Source of the DNA: Pseudomonadales bacterium
GTDB lineage: Bacteria > Pseudomonadota > Gammaproteobacteria > Pseudomonadales > Porticoccaceae
Assembly (NCBI GenBank): GCA_024234435.1
Contig: JACKOF010000002.1
Coordinates: forward strand, 484,230 to 548,229
Direction: 5' to 3'
DNA length: 64,000 bases
The position numbers were made by a program, and so were the translations under genes. This document shows, piece after piece, positions 25,631-34,554 of the stretch (its first letter is position 1; each line of letters begins with the position of its first letter). Below the pieces are notes generated by a model. That model saw only the letters and a program-made list of their open reading frames with translations. It was not told the DNA's origin and did not search any database.

Positions 25631-26171
25631 TAGCGTTTTTCTCGTCTTTCATGAGTTCGGCCGAGCGACAGTTTTTTTCTGCCACCACGAATAAAGGGTC
25701 GTACCCGAAACCATTTTTTCCTTGGGTGTCAAAAGCGATTCGGCCTTCCCATGTGCCCTGACAGATCAGTGGGGTTGGGTCTTTTGCATGACGCAAATAA
25801 ACCAGCAGGCATTGAAACCGCGCGCTTCGGTTGCTTTCAGGAACATCCTTTAACAGCGCCAGCAGTTTGCGGTTATTATCGTCATCGCTGGCATCGGCAC
25901 CTGCAAACCGCGCCGAGTAAATGCCGGGGGCGCCTGCCAGCGCGTCCACTTCCAGTCCCGAGTCATCTGCAATTGCCGGAAGCCCGGTTAACCCGGAAGC
26001 GTGGCGTGCCTTGATGATGGCGTTCTCGACGAAACTCAGCCCTGTTTCGGCAGCATCCTCAATATCAAAAGCTGATTGGGGTACCACCTCCAGTCCCTTG
26101 TTCGAAAGCAGCTGCTGAAACTCTTTGAGTTTGCCGGGATTGCCGCTGGCGAGAACGACTTTATTGCTCAT
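25557..26171 (-). CDS. rdgB: dITP/XTP pyrophosphatase RdgB (HAM1 family)
   Basis: Hydrolyses non-canonical purine triphosphates (dITP, XTP) to monophosphates, protecting DNA (204 aa). VVLASGNPGKLKEFQQLL opens the protein; DDSGLEVDALAGAPGIYSARFAG and NGFGYDPLFV are the HAM1 signatures, and SHRGKAIQLLL marks the C-terminal helix. About 12 extra residues after that helix overlap the end of the diguanylate cyclase gene on the other strand. Last gene of the leftward yggS-proC-metX-metW run. Confidence 0.93.
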   Translation of the reverse strand: MSNKVVLASGNPGKLKEFQQLLSNKGLEVVPQSAFDIEDAAETGLSFVENAIIKARHASGLTGLPAIADDSGLEVDALAGAPGIYSARFAGADASDDDNNRKLLALLKDVPESNRSARFQCLLVYLRHAKDPTPLICQGTWEGRIAFDTQGKNGFGYDPLFVVAEKNCRSAELMKDEKNAISHRGKAIQLLLNSLSTDQQVQQP

Positions 26172-26206
26172 TAGATTGCTGCTGTGCAGTCAGTCGACTG
26201 CTGATC

Positions 26207-26668
26207 TTATTCTTCATGATAAAAAGTGCGCTGAAACGAAATGAATTCTGTCGTCGTGCCGGATGCCGGGCGGACTTCGATTTTAAAGGTCAAGGGGTCT
26301 TCGTTTTCAAACTCGAAAGGCGCCAGGTAATAAACAGCATTTTGTTCGCGCACCTCGAGAAATTCCAGAAATTGCTGCTGTGCAAAGATATTGGAGACAT
26401 AACCGCTGACTTGTGCCGTTTTACCGCTTGTTTCGCCATCTGGAACTACCGCAATGTTGACTATGCCCTTGTCTTTGCCCCGAACAATTTTATAGATACT
26501 GGCAATTTCCGGCTGGATAAAGCTGCTGTTGAATGCGCTGTAAAAAATTTTGTAGCCGTTAACCTGTTTGTAGGCGGTGTCGTTAGCTTGTGTGGTAACC
26601 GCCAGCAGGGAAAGCAGCGACAGTAGTAGTATGTGTCGGTGTAAACGGAGCAGGCAAAAAATGTTCAT
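26207..26668 (-). CDS. Secreted DUF4426 protein
   Basis: A 153-aa protein with a signal peptide (about 1-28, hydrophobic ILLLSLLSLLAVTTQA, likely cleavage before NDTAYK). A beta-rich domain of the DUF4426 type follows (YKIFYSAFNSSFIQPEIASIYKI, then FKIEVRPASGTTTEFISFQRTFY). It is found between rdgB and metW in Pseudomonas too (PA0388 position). Function unknown; predicted periplasmic. Confidence 0.78.
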   Translation of the reverse strand: MNIFCLLRLHRHILLLSLLSLLAVTTQANDTAYKQVNGYKIFYSAFNSSFIQPEIASIYKIVRGKDKGIVNIAVVPDGETSGKTAQVSGYVSNIFAQQQFLEFLEVREQNAVYYLAPFEFENEDPLTFKIEVRPASGTTTEFISFQRTFYHEE

Positions 26669-26704
26669 TGATATGACCTCCGGTCATGAAGATATTGGTT
26701 CGGC

Positions 26705-27301
26705 CTACATTGTTAGATGATAAATGGCTGTTTCACTGAACAGGTTAGGCCACAATCTCTTGATTTTCCTGCTGAGTGTTCGCTCAGAAACAAACTGCCG
26801 GTTAAGAATGTGAATATTCTTGTCCGAGCAAAGCTTCTCAAAGTCGCGTACCGTGCAAAAGTGAATATTGGGCGTGTCATACCATTGGTAAGCTAATTGC
26901 CGGGTGACCGGCATTCTGCCTCGCAATGTCAGATACAGGCGAGTGTGCCAGTTGCCAAAATTAGGGAATGTGACAATACACTCCTTGCCAATGCGCAGCA
27001 TCTCGTCCAGTACGATGTGCGGTTGTCTCATCACTTGCAGAGCCTGCGTCATCACAACGGTATCGAAGCTCTTATCGGCAAAGCGGGAGAGCCCTTCATC
27101 GATATCGGTTTCGATGACATTTACCCCTCGTGACACACAGGTGGTTATCTGGTGCGGGTCAATTTCGAGTCCGTAGCCTTCTACTTGCAAATCTTTCTGC
27201 AGACTCTCAAGAAGAGTGCCATCGCCGCAGCCAAGGTCCAGTACCCGGCTGCCGGGCTTGATCCAGCCGCGGATGATTTCCAGGTCATTGCGGATGCTCA
27301 T
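26705..27301 (-). CDS. metW: Methionine biosynthesis protein MetW
   Basis: SAM-dependent methyltransferase-fold protein (198 aa) that partners MetX in methionine synthesis. The motif I glycine loop VLDLGCGDGTLLESL is near residues 20-34, followed by GLEIDPHQITTC. VTFPNFGNWHTRLYLTLRGRMPVTR is typical of MetW. The start overlaps the metX stop, the usual metXW arrangement. Confidence 0.93.
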   Translation of the reverse strand: MSIRNDLEIIRGWIKPGSRVLDLGCGDGTLLESLQKDLQVEGYGLEIDPHQITTCVSRGVNVIETDIDEGLSRFADKSFDTVVMTQALQVMRQPHIVLDEMLRIGKECIVTFPNFGNWHTRLYLTLRGRMPVTRQLAYQWYDTPNIHFCTVRDFEKLCSDKNIHILNRQFVSERTLSRKIKRLWPNLFSETAIYHLTM

Positions 27302-28491
27302 AGGGATGCCTCCAGCGCTATGGAAGTGTGACGATCTTCCGGTGCGATTTCTTTTGTTATTCTGTCAAGGTATGCAGACAGCAGTGCTTCATAGCGCTGG
27401 TTGGGGAGCAAAAAGGCATCGTGACCCATGTTGGACTCTATGGCGCCATAACAGACGTCTTTGTTGGCGGCAATCAATGCGTCGACAATTTCCTGTGATC
27501 GACTGGGGGAAAAGCGCCAGTCGCTGGAAAAGGAAACCACCAGAAATTTGCAGGTGGCTCTGGCGAAAGCGGCGGCAGCGTTGTCATCGTATTCCCTGGC
27601 CAGGTCGAAATAATCCAGAGCCTTGGTCATGAGCAGGTACGTGTTGGCGTCGAAATTGCCGGAAAATGCTTCGCCTTGGTGTTTCAGATACCCTTCGACC
27701 TTGAACTCGACGGGTGTTGTAATACCTTGCTGAAAGCTGCCCGACTCTAGTTCACGACCGAACTTGCTGCCCATGGCTTCATCAGAAAGGTAAGTGATAT
27801 GACCGATCATTCTTGCCAGCGCCAAACCGTTTCGGGGCGATACATTTTCACGCAAGTATTGCCCTTCCCGAAAGTCGGGATCGGAGGTGATGGCCTGGCG
27901 TGCCAATTGATTGAAGGCGATATTTTGCGCGGTCAGTTTCATTGCCGCAGCAATGACAATGCAATGGCGCAACCGGTTTGGGTATTCCAGAGACCAGCGC
28001 ATGGCCTGCATGCCTCCCAGACTGCCGCCAATCACCGCAGCCCAGCAATCGATACCCAGATGGTCGGCGAGCATGGCCTGACTGTTAACCCAGTCGCGGG
28101 CGCGCAGTGGTGGAAAATCCGGACCCCAGGGCTCGCCGGTTTCAGGGTTGATCGAGCGCGGCCCGGTACTGCCATGACAGCCGCCAATGTTGTTGAGTGA
28201 GACAACAAAAAAACGGCTGGTATCAATGGGTTTGCCAGGGCCAATGTAGAAGTCCCACCAGCCGGGCTTTCGATCATCTTCGCTGTGATAGCCTGCTGCA
28301 TGGTGATGGCCACTGAGCGCATGACAAATCAGAATGGCATTGCTGCGGTCTTCATTGAGCTGGCCATAAGTCTCGACCATTAATTCGAAACCGGGCAGTG
28401 TGCGCCCGCAGGTCAGCGGCAATGGCTGATCAAAAGTGATTAACTCTGGCGTCACAATGCCGACGGAGTCGGCTGGAATGGTTTTTGGCAT
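27298..28491 (-). CDS. metX: Homoserine O-acyltransferase MetX
   Basis: First committed step of methionine synthesis: transfer of an acyl group (succinyl or acetyl) to homoserine (about 397 aa). Alpha/beta hydrolase fold with nucleophile elbow GGSLGGMQAMRW, Asp in SFSSDWRFSP, and His in NMGHDAFLL. NIGGCHGSTGP is typical. I start at ATG 28491 (MPKTIPADSVG), matching MetX proteins; a TTG further upstream would add 28 unlikely residues. MetW-paired MetX of Pseudomonas type often uses succinyl-CoA, so acyl specificity is left open. Confidence 0.92.
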   Translation of the reverse strand: MPKTIPADSVGIVTPELITFDQPLPLTCGRTLPGFELMVETYGQLNEDRSNAILICHALSGHHHAAGYHSEDDRKPGWWDFYIGPGKPIDTSRFFVVSLNNIGGCHGSTGPRSINPETGEPWGPDFPPLRARDWVNSQAMLADHLGIDCWAAVIGGSLGGMQAMRWSLEYPNRLRHCIVIAAAMKLTAQNIAFNQLARQAITSDPDFREGQYLRENVSPRNGLALARMIGHITYLSDEAMGSKFGRELESGSFQQGITTPVEFKVEGYLKHQGEAFSGNFDANTYLLMTKALDYFDLAREYDDNAAAAFARATCKFLVVSFSSDWRFSPSRSQEIVDALIAANKDVCYGAIESNMGHDAFLLPNQRYEALLSAYLDRITKEIAPEDRHTSIALEASL

Positions 28492-28606
28492 TCGGGTGGT
28501 TAGCTCGCCTTGCGTTTTAAAGTTTGATTGTGAAGAAGATCCGGGAAGTCTAAAGATGGCCAGTGATGAGTGCAACAGCTGTTACCAGAGGTTTCTTTGT
28601 CTTTCT

Positions 28607-28897
28607 CTACAGAGACAGCGATATTAGGGCCTGTTCCGGAAGGCAAGCCGGGTTTTCAATCAGCAGTGTTTTTCGGCGACCGGTCTCTCCATGGGTAATC
28701 GTGATGTTCTGTCTGCTGACACCAAACCATTTGCTGCATAACTTAATGAGTTGCTGGTTGGCTTTGCCATCGACAGGCGCAGAGGTAATAGCGATTTTTA
28801 AATACTGATGATGAACCCCGATGATTTCATTACGCGAGGCACGAGGCTGTATCTGGCATCGCAAGATCAGGTTTTCGTCGCGCCACTGATAGTGCAT
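28607..28897 (-). CDS. yggU: DUF167 protein YggU
   Basis: A 96-aa protein of the widespread DUF167/YggU family. The family pattern LRCQIQPRASRNEIIGVH, then LKIAITSAPVDGKANQQLIKLCSKWFGVSRQNI, is complete. Function is not established. It lies between yggT and metX on the same strand, as in Pseudomonas. Confidence 0.88.
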   Translation of the reverse strand: MHYQWRDENLILRCQIQPRASRNEIIGVHHQYLKIAITSAPVDGKANQQLIKLCSKWFGVSRQNITITHGETGRRKTLLIENPACLPEQALISLSL

Positions 28898-28926
28898 GAT
28901 TTGTTGTTGCTGGCAATCGCTCTTCG

Positions 28927-29514
28927 TTAGATCCCCGGAACAACCGCCGCTGGCAGCAACATAGAGTGTGCCAGAGCATTAACAAACCGTTGCAGCATAC
29001 CAATCACCAGAAACATGAAAATGGGTGACAGGTCGAGCCCTCCCAGAGGGGGAATCAGTCGGCGGAAGGGAGCGGTAACCGGTTCTATTATCTGGTAAAG
29101 CAGGGCAATTGCCGGGTGGTTGTTATAGGGCGCTACCCAGCTGAGGATAATAACGGCCAGCAGTCCGTAAAAATAAATATTCAGAACCAGAGAGATAATG
29201 CCCAGTACAGACCAGCTGATGGCATGCCCCGGGTGGATAATGGATGCCCCGTTGATTGTGGCAGTAAGCTGGATTACCAGCCACTGAACCAGAATCGCGA
29301 GTACCAGTGTGGCACCATCAAAAGTGCGGTAGGTGGGTAATAATTTGCGAATGGGACGGCTGGGGATATGCGTAGCCTTGATGACAAACTGTGAAATGGG
29401 GTTCTGGAAATCCGCCCGCAAAAGTTGTAACAGAAAGCGCAGCATAACTATAAGCAGGTAAACGCTGCCTAAAGTTTGCACGAGATAAGTGCCTGCTTGA
29501 GCAAAAGCATTCAT
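28927..29514 (-). CDS. yggT: YggT family membrane protein
   Basis: Integral inner-membrane protein (195 aa) with two YGGT repeats. Each has a hydrophobic helix pair and the motif NPISQFVIKATHIPSRPIRKLLP in the first copy and NHPAIALLYQIIEPVTAPFRRLIPP in the second. The family is linked to osmotic tolerance or cell division/photosystem assembly in different groups; its role here is unknown. Nine bases separate it from proC. Confidence 0.9.
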   Translation of the reverse strand: MNAFAQAGTYLVQTLGSVYLLIVMLRFLLQLLRADFQNPISQFVIKATHIPSRPIRKLLPTYRTFDGATLVLAILVQWLVIQLTATINGASIIHPGHAISWSVLGIISLVLNIYFYGLLAVIILSWVAPYNNHPAIALLYQIIEPVTAPFRRLIPPLGGLDLSPIFMFLVIGMLQRFVNALAHSMLLPAAVVPGI

Positions 29515-29523
29515 AATTCAGTC

Positions 29524-30345
29524 CTATCGGGTCATTTCTTTGGCCATTTCCTCTGCGCGGGCAACGCAGTCTTTCATGGCCTGGCGGAAAATATCTTCTA
29601 ATTTACTGTTCTGCAAGCTCTGTATGGCTCGCTCTGTGGTGCCTGCGGGTGATGTGACTCTGCGTCGCAATTCGGCGGTATCAACATCGCTGTCCAGCGC
29701 CATACGGGCTGCGCCAAGTGCTGTTTGTAACGTCAGCTGGCGAGCTGTTTCGGCCTCAAGTCCCAGCTCAACACCCACTTTTTCCATAATTTCCATCACC
29801 AGAAAATAGTAGGCAGGACCGCTGCCCGAAACCGCTGTCACAGCATCAATAGCGGCTTCTTTGTCGACCCATTGTGCCAAGCCAACGGCTCTGAGAATAT
29901 CTTCAGCGACCTGTTTTTGTTTCTCATCAACCAGGTCGTTGGCGAACAAACCTGTGGCGCCTTGCCGCAGCAATGCGGGTGTGTTGGGCATGCAGCGAAC
30001 AATGGGAATTTTGTCGCCAAGCCATTCCTGCAGCGCGCTGACAGGGATGCCGGCAGCAATAGAAATGACCAGAGGGTGGTGGATCAATGCTGGTGCCAAC
30101 TCAAGGGCGACCTGCTTTAGTATCTGTGGTTTCACCGCAAGAATAACCACGGAAGCATCGGTAATGGCCTGATGGTTATCTGTGGTTGTATTGACACCGT
30201 ATTTACTGGCCAGCCGCTGCCGGTTTTCAGCCAATGGGTCGCTGATGGTGATGGCGCTAGGTGCAAAGCCTGTCTGGATGAGTCCGCCGGTCAGGCTGGT
30301 GGCCATATTGCCGCCGCCGATAAAAGCCAGATTGGTGTTGCTCAA
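29524..30345 (-). CDS. proC: Pyrroline-5-carboxylate reductase ProC
   Basis: Last step of proline synthesis, reducing pyrroline-5-carboxylate with NAD(P)H (273 aa). The N-terminal Rossmann motif is AFIGGGNMATSLTGGL. VRCMPNTPALLRQGATGLF and VTAVSGSGPAYYFLVMEIM, followed by RRRVTSPAGTTERAIQSL, are the P5CR signatures. Same operon direction as yggS and yggT. Confidence 0.95.
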   Translation of the reverse strand: MSNTNLAFIGGGNMATSLTGGLIQTGFAPSAITISDPLAENRQRLASKYGVNTTTDNHQAITDASVVILAVKPQILKQVALELAPALIHHPLVISIAAGIPVSALQEWLGDKIPIVRCMPNTPALLRQGATGLFANDLVDEKQKQVAEDILRAVGLAQWVDKEAAIDAVTAVSGSGPAYYFLVMEIMEKVGVELGLEAETARQLTLQTALGAARMALDSDVDTAELRRRVTSPAGTTERAIQSLQNSKLEDIFRQAMKDCVARAEEMAKEMTR

Positions 30346-30405
30346 AATAAATCCCCTGTTGATGGTTGGTTCGGTTTGCTTCTGTCCCGCTGGTTTTTCT
30401 GCACG

Positions 30406-31101
30406 TTATTGACGCAGCCCAAAAATATCAGTACCTATCCGGACCAGTGTTGAGCCCTCTTCAACTGCCACTTCCAGATCGGCAGACATGCCCATCGATA
30501 GTGTATCCAATGTTGCCAGTTCGGGGCAGAGAGATTGTAACTGCTTTAGCAGCTGGTTGAGCTTTGCAAAAGCCGCGTGTTGCTGCTCAGGCCCGTTCGC
30601 TGCGCTGGGAATCGTCATCAGGCCGCGCAATTTTATTGCAGGCAGCCGGGTTACGGCGACAGCCAGCTCGGCCGTTTCTTTTTCATCCACACCGGCTTTG
30701 TTGGGTTCATGATCGATATTGACTTGCAGGCAGACATTCAACGGTGGCAAGCCGATAGGTCGCTGCCGACTGATTCTCTCGGCAATGCTGATTCTGTCGA
30801 TAGTGTGAAGCCAGTCAAAGTTTTCGGCAATTTTGCGGGTTTTATTGCTCTGCACGGGCCCGATAAAATGCCACTCTATGTCCGGGATGTCGGCGAGTTC
30901 ATCCTGTTTTTGCAGGGCCTCTTGAAGGTAGTTCTCGCCGAAGTGGCGCTGGCCGTGATGATAAGCTTGCCTGATGGCCGCAGAGCTTTGTTTTTTACTC
31001 ACGGCCAGAAGTGTAATATCTGCCGGATTACGGTCGGATTTTTTTGCTGCAGATTGGATTCGTTCGGAAATTGAGTTGATATTTCTGGCGATATTCGACA
31101 T
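30406..31101 (-). CDS. yggS: Pyridoxal phosphate homeostasis protein YggS
   Basis: PLP-binding alanine-racemase-fold protein (231 aa) involved in vitamin B6 and amino-acid homeostasis. The PLP lysine is in LLAVSKKQSS; FGENYLQEALQKQ, WHFIGPVQSNKT and LSMGMSADLEVAVEEGSTLVRIG complete the family pattern. The start is taken as ATG 31101 (MSNIARNINSI); an in-frame upstream start would add 14 residues reaching into the pilT promoter region. Divergent from pilT (112 bases apart). Confidence 0.93.
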   Translation of the reverse strand: MSNIARNINSISERIQSAAKKSDRNPADITLLAVSKKQSSAAIRQAYHHGQRHFGENYLQEALQKQDELADIPDIEWHFIGPVQSNKTRKIAENFDWLHTIDRISIAERISRQRPIGLPPLNVCLQVNIDHEPNKAGVDEKETAELAVAVTRLPAIKLRGLMTIPSAANGPEQQHAAFAKLNQLLKQLQSLCPELATLDTLSMGMSADLEVAVEEGSTLVRIGTDIFGLRQ

Positions 31102-31213
31102 ATACTTAGCAACAGGTTTTAATAATCTGATGAAGAGTGGCAATTAAACTCGTTATTCCGAATCAATAGTACCGCTAAACGATAAAAATCAAAGTCAGGA
31201 ATGGGATAAGTTC

Positions 31214-32248
31214 ATGGATATTACCGAACTGCTTGCCTTCAGTGTTAAACAGGGATCTTCGGATTTGCATCTTTCAGCAGGTCTGCCTCCAATGATCCGT
31301 ATTGATGGCGATGTCCGCCGTGTCAACTTGCCGGCAATGGAGCACAAGCAGGTACACAGTCTGATCTACGAGATCATGAATGACAAGCAGCGTAGGGATT
31401 TTGAGGAATTTCTGGAGACGGATTTTTCCTTTGAGGTTCCCGGAGTTGCCCGTTTTCGGGTTAATGCGTTTAATCAAGATCGTGGTGCTGCCGCCGTCTT
31501 TCGGACGATCCCTTCAAGAGTCTTGACGCTCGAAGATCTGGGTTTCGGGCAGATATTCAAGGATCTCTCCATGTTGCCTCGCGGCTTGGTGCTGGTAACC
31601 GGGCCTACCGGTTCGGGCAAGTCAACGACACTGGCGGCAATGGTTGATTATGTCAATGAGAACCGCTATCAGCATATTTTAACCATTGAAGATCCTATCG
31701 AGTTTGTTCATGAAAGCAAAAAGTGCCTGATGAACCAGCGCGAGGTGCACCGGGATACTCACGGTTTTGCCGAGGCACTGCGCTCGGCGCTGCGGGAGGA
31801 CCCGGACGTGATTCTGGTGGGCGAGCTGCGGGATCTGGAAACTATCCGATTGGCGCTGACGGCGTCGGAAACGGGCCACCTGGTTTTTGGTACCCTGCAT
31901 ACATCTTCTGCTGCGAAAACAATTGACCGGGTGGTGGATGTGTTCCCCGCAGCAGAAAAAGCGATGGTGCGATCCATGTTGTCCGAATCACTACAGGCTG
32001 TTATTGCCCAGACGCTGATGAAAAAGATTGGCGGAGGTCGTATAGCTGCTCATGAGATCATGGTGGGAACCCCTGCTATCCGCAATCTGATCAGGGAAGA
32101 CAAAGTAGCGCAAATGTATTCAGCGATACAGACCGGTGCCCAGCAGGGGATGCAGACCATGGATCAGTGTTTGCACCGTTTGTTACAGCAGAAAGTGATC
32201 ACTCGCGAGCAAGCCCGTGAGAAGGCCAAGATTCCAGAGGATTTTTGA
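31214..32248 (+). CDS. pilT: Type IV pilus retraction ATPase PilT
   Basis: Hexameric cytoplasmic ATPase (344 aa) that powers pilus retraction and twitching. Walker A GPTGSGKST begins at 130. The Asp box and Walker B (DPDVILVGELRDLETI), the His box (FGTLHTSSAAKT) and the PilT-specific C-terminal AIRNLIRE are all present. pilU follows in the same direction, 62 bases later, and the Pil-Chp signalling genes are nearby. Confidence 0.97.
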   Translation: MDITELLAFSVKQGSSDLHLSAGLPPMIRIDGDVRRVNLPAMEHKQVHSLIYEIMNDKQRRDFEEFLETDFSFEVPGVARFRVNAFNQDRGAAAVFRTIPSRVLTLEDLGFGQIFKDLSMLPRGLVLVTGPTGSGKSTTLAAMVDYVNENRYQHILTIEDPIEFVHESKKCLMNQREVHRDTHGFAEALRSALREDPDVILVGELRDLETIRLALTASETGHLVFGTLHTSSAAKTIDRVVDVFPAAEKAMVRSMLSESLQAVIAQTLMKKIGGGRIAAHEIMVGTPAIRNLIREDKVAQMYSAIQTGAQQGMQTMDQCLHRLLQQKVITREQAREKAKIPEDF

Positions 32249-32310
32249 TGTCTCGGTGATAGTCGTTGTCAGAAGATTTTGTGTGCTGAAGTAGTTAGCA
32301 GGAGAGGATA

Positions 32311-33453
32311 ATGGATTTCGACAAATTACTTAATTTGATGGTAGAGAAAAAAGCCTCTGACCTTTTTGTGACGGTTGGCGTGCCTCCCAGCATCAAGGTG
32401 AATGGGCAGATTCTGCCGGTAGGTAAAACAGCTCTTGAGCACTCACAGGCCCGCGCAATTGTTGAAAGCGTGATGGATGAAGATCAAAAGAATGATTTTC
32501 GTCGCACAAAAGAGCTTAACTTTGCTATCAGTCGAAAAGGGGTAGGCCGGTTTCGGGTGAGTGCGTTCTATCAGCGCAACGAGGTTGGCATGGTCTTGCG
32601 CCGTATCGAGACGATCATCCCAACGGTTGAGGATTTACTGTTGCCGCCGATTCTGAACGAGCTGGTGATGACCAAACGCGGCATCATTATCTTTGTCGGT
32701 GCGACCGGGACGGGTAAATCGACATCGCTGGCTGCGATGATTGGTCACCGCAACCGGAATAGCAAAGGGCATATTATCTCCATTGAAGACCCGATTGAGT
32801 TCGTGCATCGTCACGAGGGGTGTATTGTCACTCAACGGGAAGTGGGGGTGGATACCGAATCATTTGACGTGGCTCTGCGCAATACTCTCCGGCAGGCCCC
32901 GGATGTCATTCTGATTGGCGAGATCAGGACGCCGGAAACCATGGAGCATGCCATTACGTTTGCTGAAACGGGGCATCTGGTGCTGGCAACACTGCATGCC
33001 AATAATGCCAACCAGGCGCTTGATCGCATTCAGCACTTTTTCCCGTCAGAAAGACAAGGCCAGTTATGGATGGATTTGTCGTTAAACCTGAAAGCAATGA
33101 TTGCACAGCAACTGGTGCCGGTTGCAGATGGCACTGGTCGCCGTGCGGCGATTGAGATTTTGGTAAACACTCCGCTGGTTCAGGATATGATTCGCAAGGG
33201 TGAAGTACACAAGTTGAAAGAGTTGATGACCCGGTCAACCGAGCACGGCATGCAAACATTCGACCAGGCGCTCTTCAAACTTTACGATGAAGGGCTGATT
33301 ACATACGAAGACGCTATTTTGCATGCGGACTCGAAAAACGACTTACGTTTGTTGATCAAACTGAAATCCGAAACGGATTCCAGCTATCTCGCGCATGCTG
33401 CAGACGAGCTGTCCGTCGAAGAGGACAGGGGTGATGCGATAAGTCGTTTCTAG
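32311..33453 (+). CDS. pilU: PilT-dependent retraction ATPase PilU
   Basis: Accessory retraction ATPase (380 aa), longer than PilT at the C terminus. Walker A GATGTGKST begins at 130; IGEIRTPETMEHAITFAETGHLVLATLHANNANQ covers Walker B and the His box. AIEILVNTPLVQDMIRKGEV replaces the PilT AIRNLIRE motif, as expected for PilU. GGAGAGG upstream of ATG 32311. Convergent with ruvX, 20 bases apart. Confidence 0.95.
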   Translation: MDFDKLLNLMVEKKASDLFVTVGVPPSIKVNGQILPVGKTALEHSQARAIVESVMDEDQKNDFRRTKELNFAISRKGVGRFRVSAFYQRNEVGMVLRRIETIIPTVEDLLLPPILNELVMTKRGIIIFVGATGTGKSTSLAAMIGHRNRNSKGHIISIEDPIEFVHRHEGCIVTQREVGVDTESFDVALRNTLRQAPDVILIGEIRTPETMEHAITFAETGHLVLATLHANNANQALDRIQHFFPSERQGQLWMDLSLNLKAMIAQQLVPVADGTGRRAAIEILVNTPLVQDMIRKGEVHKLKELMTRSTEHGMQTFDQALFKLYDEGLITYEDAILHADSKNDLRLLIKLKSETDSSYLAHAADELSVEEDRGDAISRF

Positions 33454-33473
33454 GACTGCGGCTGTTTTTGCGC

Positions 33474-33914
33474 TCAGACCGGTTTGCCGGCCGTTGGATC
33501 TTGCAGCCAGCTTTCAAGAATCAGGCTGGCAGCGGTATCATCAATAGGGTTGTTCAGGAAATCATGGTGCTGCCCTGTTTGCTGTTTTGCTTCAAAGCTT
33601 GAAAGCCTCTCATCCATCATTTCGACTGCGATTCCGAACCTGCCGTGCAGTCGGCGGGCAAACTTTCGAGCTCGGGCGCAAAAAGGACTCTCGCTGCCAT
33701 CCATGTTCAGCGGCAGGCCGACGAGTACTTTTTGAGGTTGCCACTCATCCAGCAATTGCGATATCTGGTTCCAGTCCGGTATGCCATTTTGTGCTTTCAA
33801 AACGTTCAGCGGGCGGGCGCTGTTGGTGAGTGTCTGGCCAATGGCAACACCTATCTGGCCAGTGCCGAAATCAAACGCCAGCAGTGTCAGCGGTTTGGCG
33901 TGCAATTCAGGCAT
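33474..33914 (-). CDS. ruvX: RuvX/YqgF Holliday junction resolvase-like nuclease
   Basis: RNase H-fold protein (146 aa) implicated in pre-16S rRNA end processing and junction resolution. LLAFDFGTGQIGVAIGQT holds the first catalytic Asp. VLVGLPLNMDGSESPFCARARKFARRL and MMDERLSSFEA are family marks, with the last Asp in IDDTAASLILESWL. ATG 33914 overlaps the yqgE end by eight bases; a TTG at 33932 would add six residues. Confidence 0.92.
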   Translation of the reverse strand: MPELHAKPLTLLAFDFGTGQIGVAIGQTLTNSARPLNVLKAQNGIPDWNQISQLLDEWQPQKVLVGLPLNMDGSESPFCARARKFARRLHGRFGIAVEMMDERLSSFEAKQQTGQHHDFLNNPIDDTAASLILESWLQDPTAGKPV

Positions 33915-34485
33915 GCCCGGCAGTACTGCCAAACTGATGGAGGTTGACGCCTATGGTTGCGGCTGCGGCGTGGGCTCGGTCCTCAATAGCTGTGTCGAAC
34001 AATATTTCGGCTTTGGCGGGCACTGCCAGCCAGGCATTTGTGCCGAGCTCGGCTTCCAGTTGACCCGCTTCCCAGCCTGCGTAACCCAGAGTAATGAGTG
34101 AATCCTCGGGACCCTTGTCGTTGGCGATGTCTTCAATGATATCTCTGGATGAGGTCAGGTGGATATCGGGTGAAATTTTCTGGGTGGCTTCCCAGTCTTT
34201 TTGCTGGGGCCGATGAAGGACGAAGCCGCGATTGACTTGCACTGGGCCACCCGAGAGCAAGGGTAGCTTGCCTGCGGGCTCGCTGTAGTTCAGTTCAAAC
34301 TGTTCAAATATCTGGTTCAGAGAGATATCAAGAGGCTGGTTGACAACCAGCCCCATTGCTCCGTAACGGGTGTGTTCACACAAGTAGATAACGGTGTTTG
34401 CGAAGACCGGGTCGTGCAAACCGGGTGTGGCAATCAGGAAGTGCCCCTGCAAACTGATGGTTGTATCGCGAGTTTTGTCGTTCAT
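33907..34485 (-). CDS. yqgE: YqgE/AlgH family protein
   Basis: DUF179 protein (192 aa) of unknown biochemical role. The family opening LQGHFLIATPGLHDPVFANTVIYLCEH, then GAMGLVVNQP and LLSGGPVQVNRGFVLH, is complete. In Pseudomonas the homologue AlgH was linked to alginate regulation. It sits between tonB and ruvX, the common order. Confidence 0.92.
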   Translation of the reverse strand: MNDKTRDTTISLQGHFLIATPGLHDPVFANTVIYLCEHTRYGAMGLVVNQPLDISLNQIFEQFELNYSEPAGKLPLLSGGPVQVNRGFVLHRPQQKDWEATQKISPDIHLTSSRDIIEDIANDKGPEDSLITLGYAGWEAGQLEAELGTNAWLAVPAKAEILFDTAIEDRAHAAAATIGVNLHQFGSTAGHA

Positions 34486-34554
34486 ACTCGAAGTATTGGG
34501 TCTGTGGTTCCATAACTCAAGAGGGGGCGAGCCGTTATCCTGATGTTGTGATAC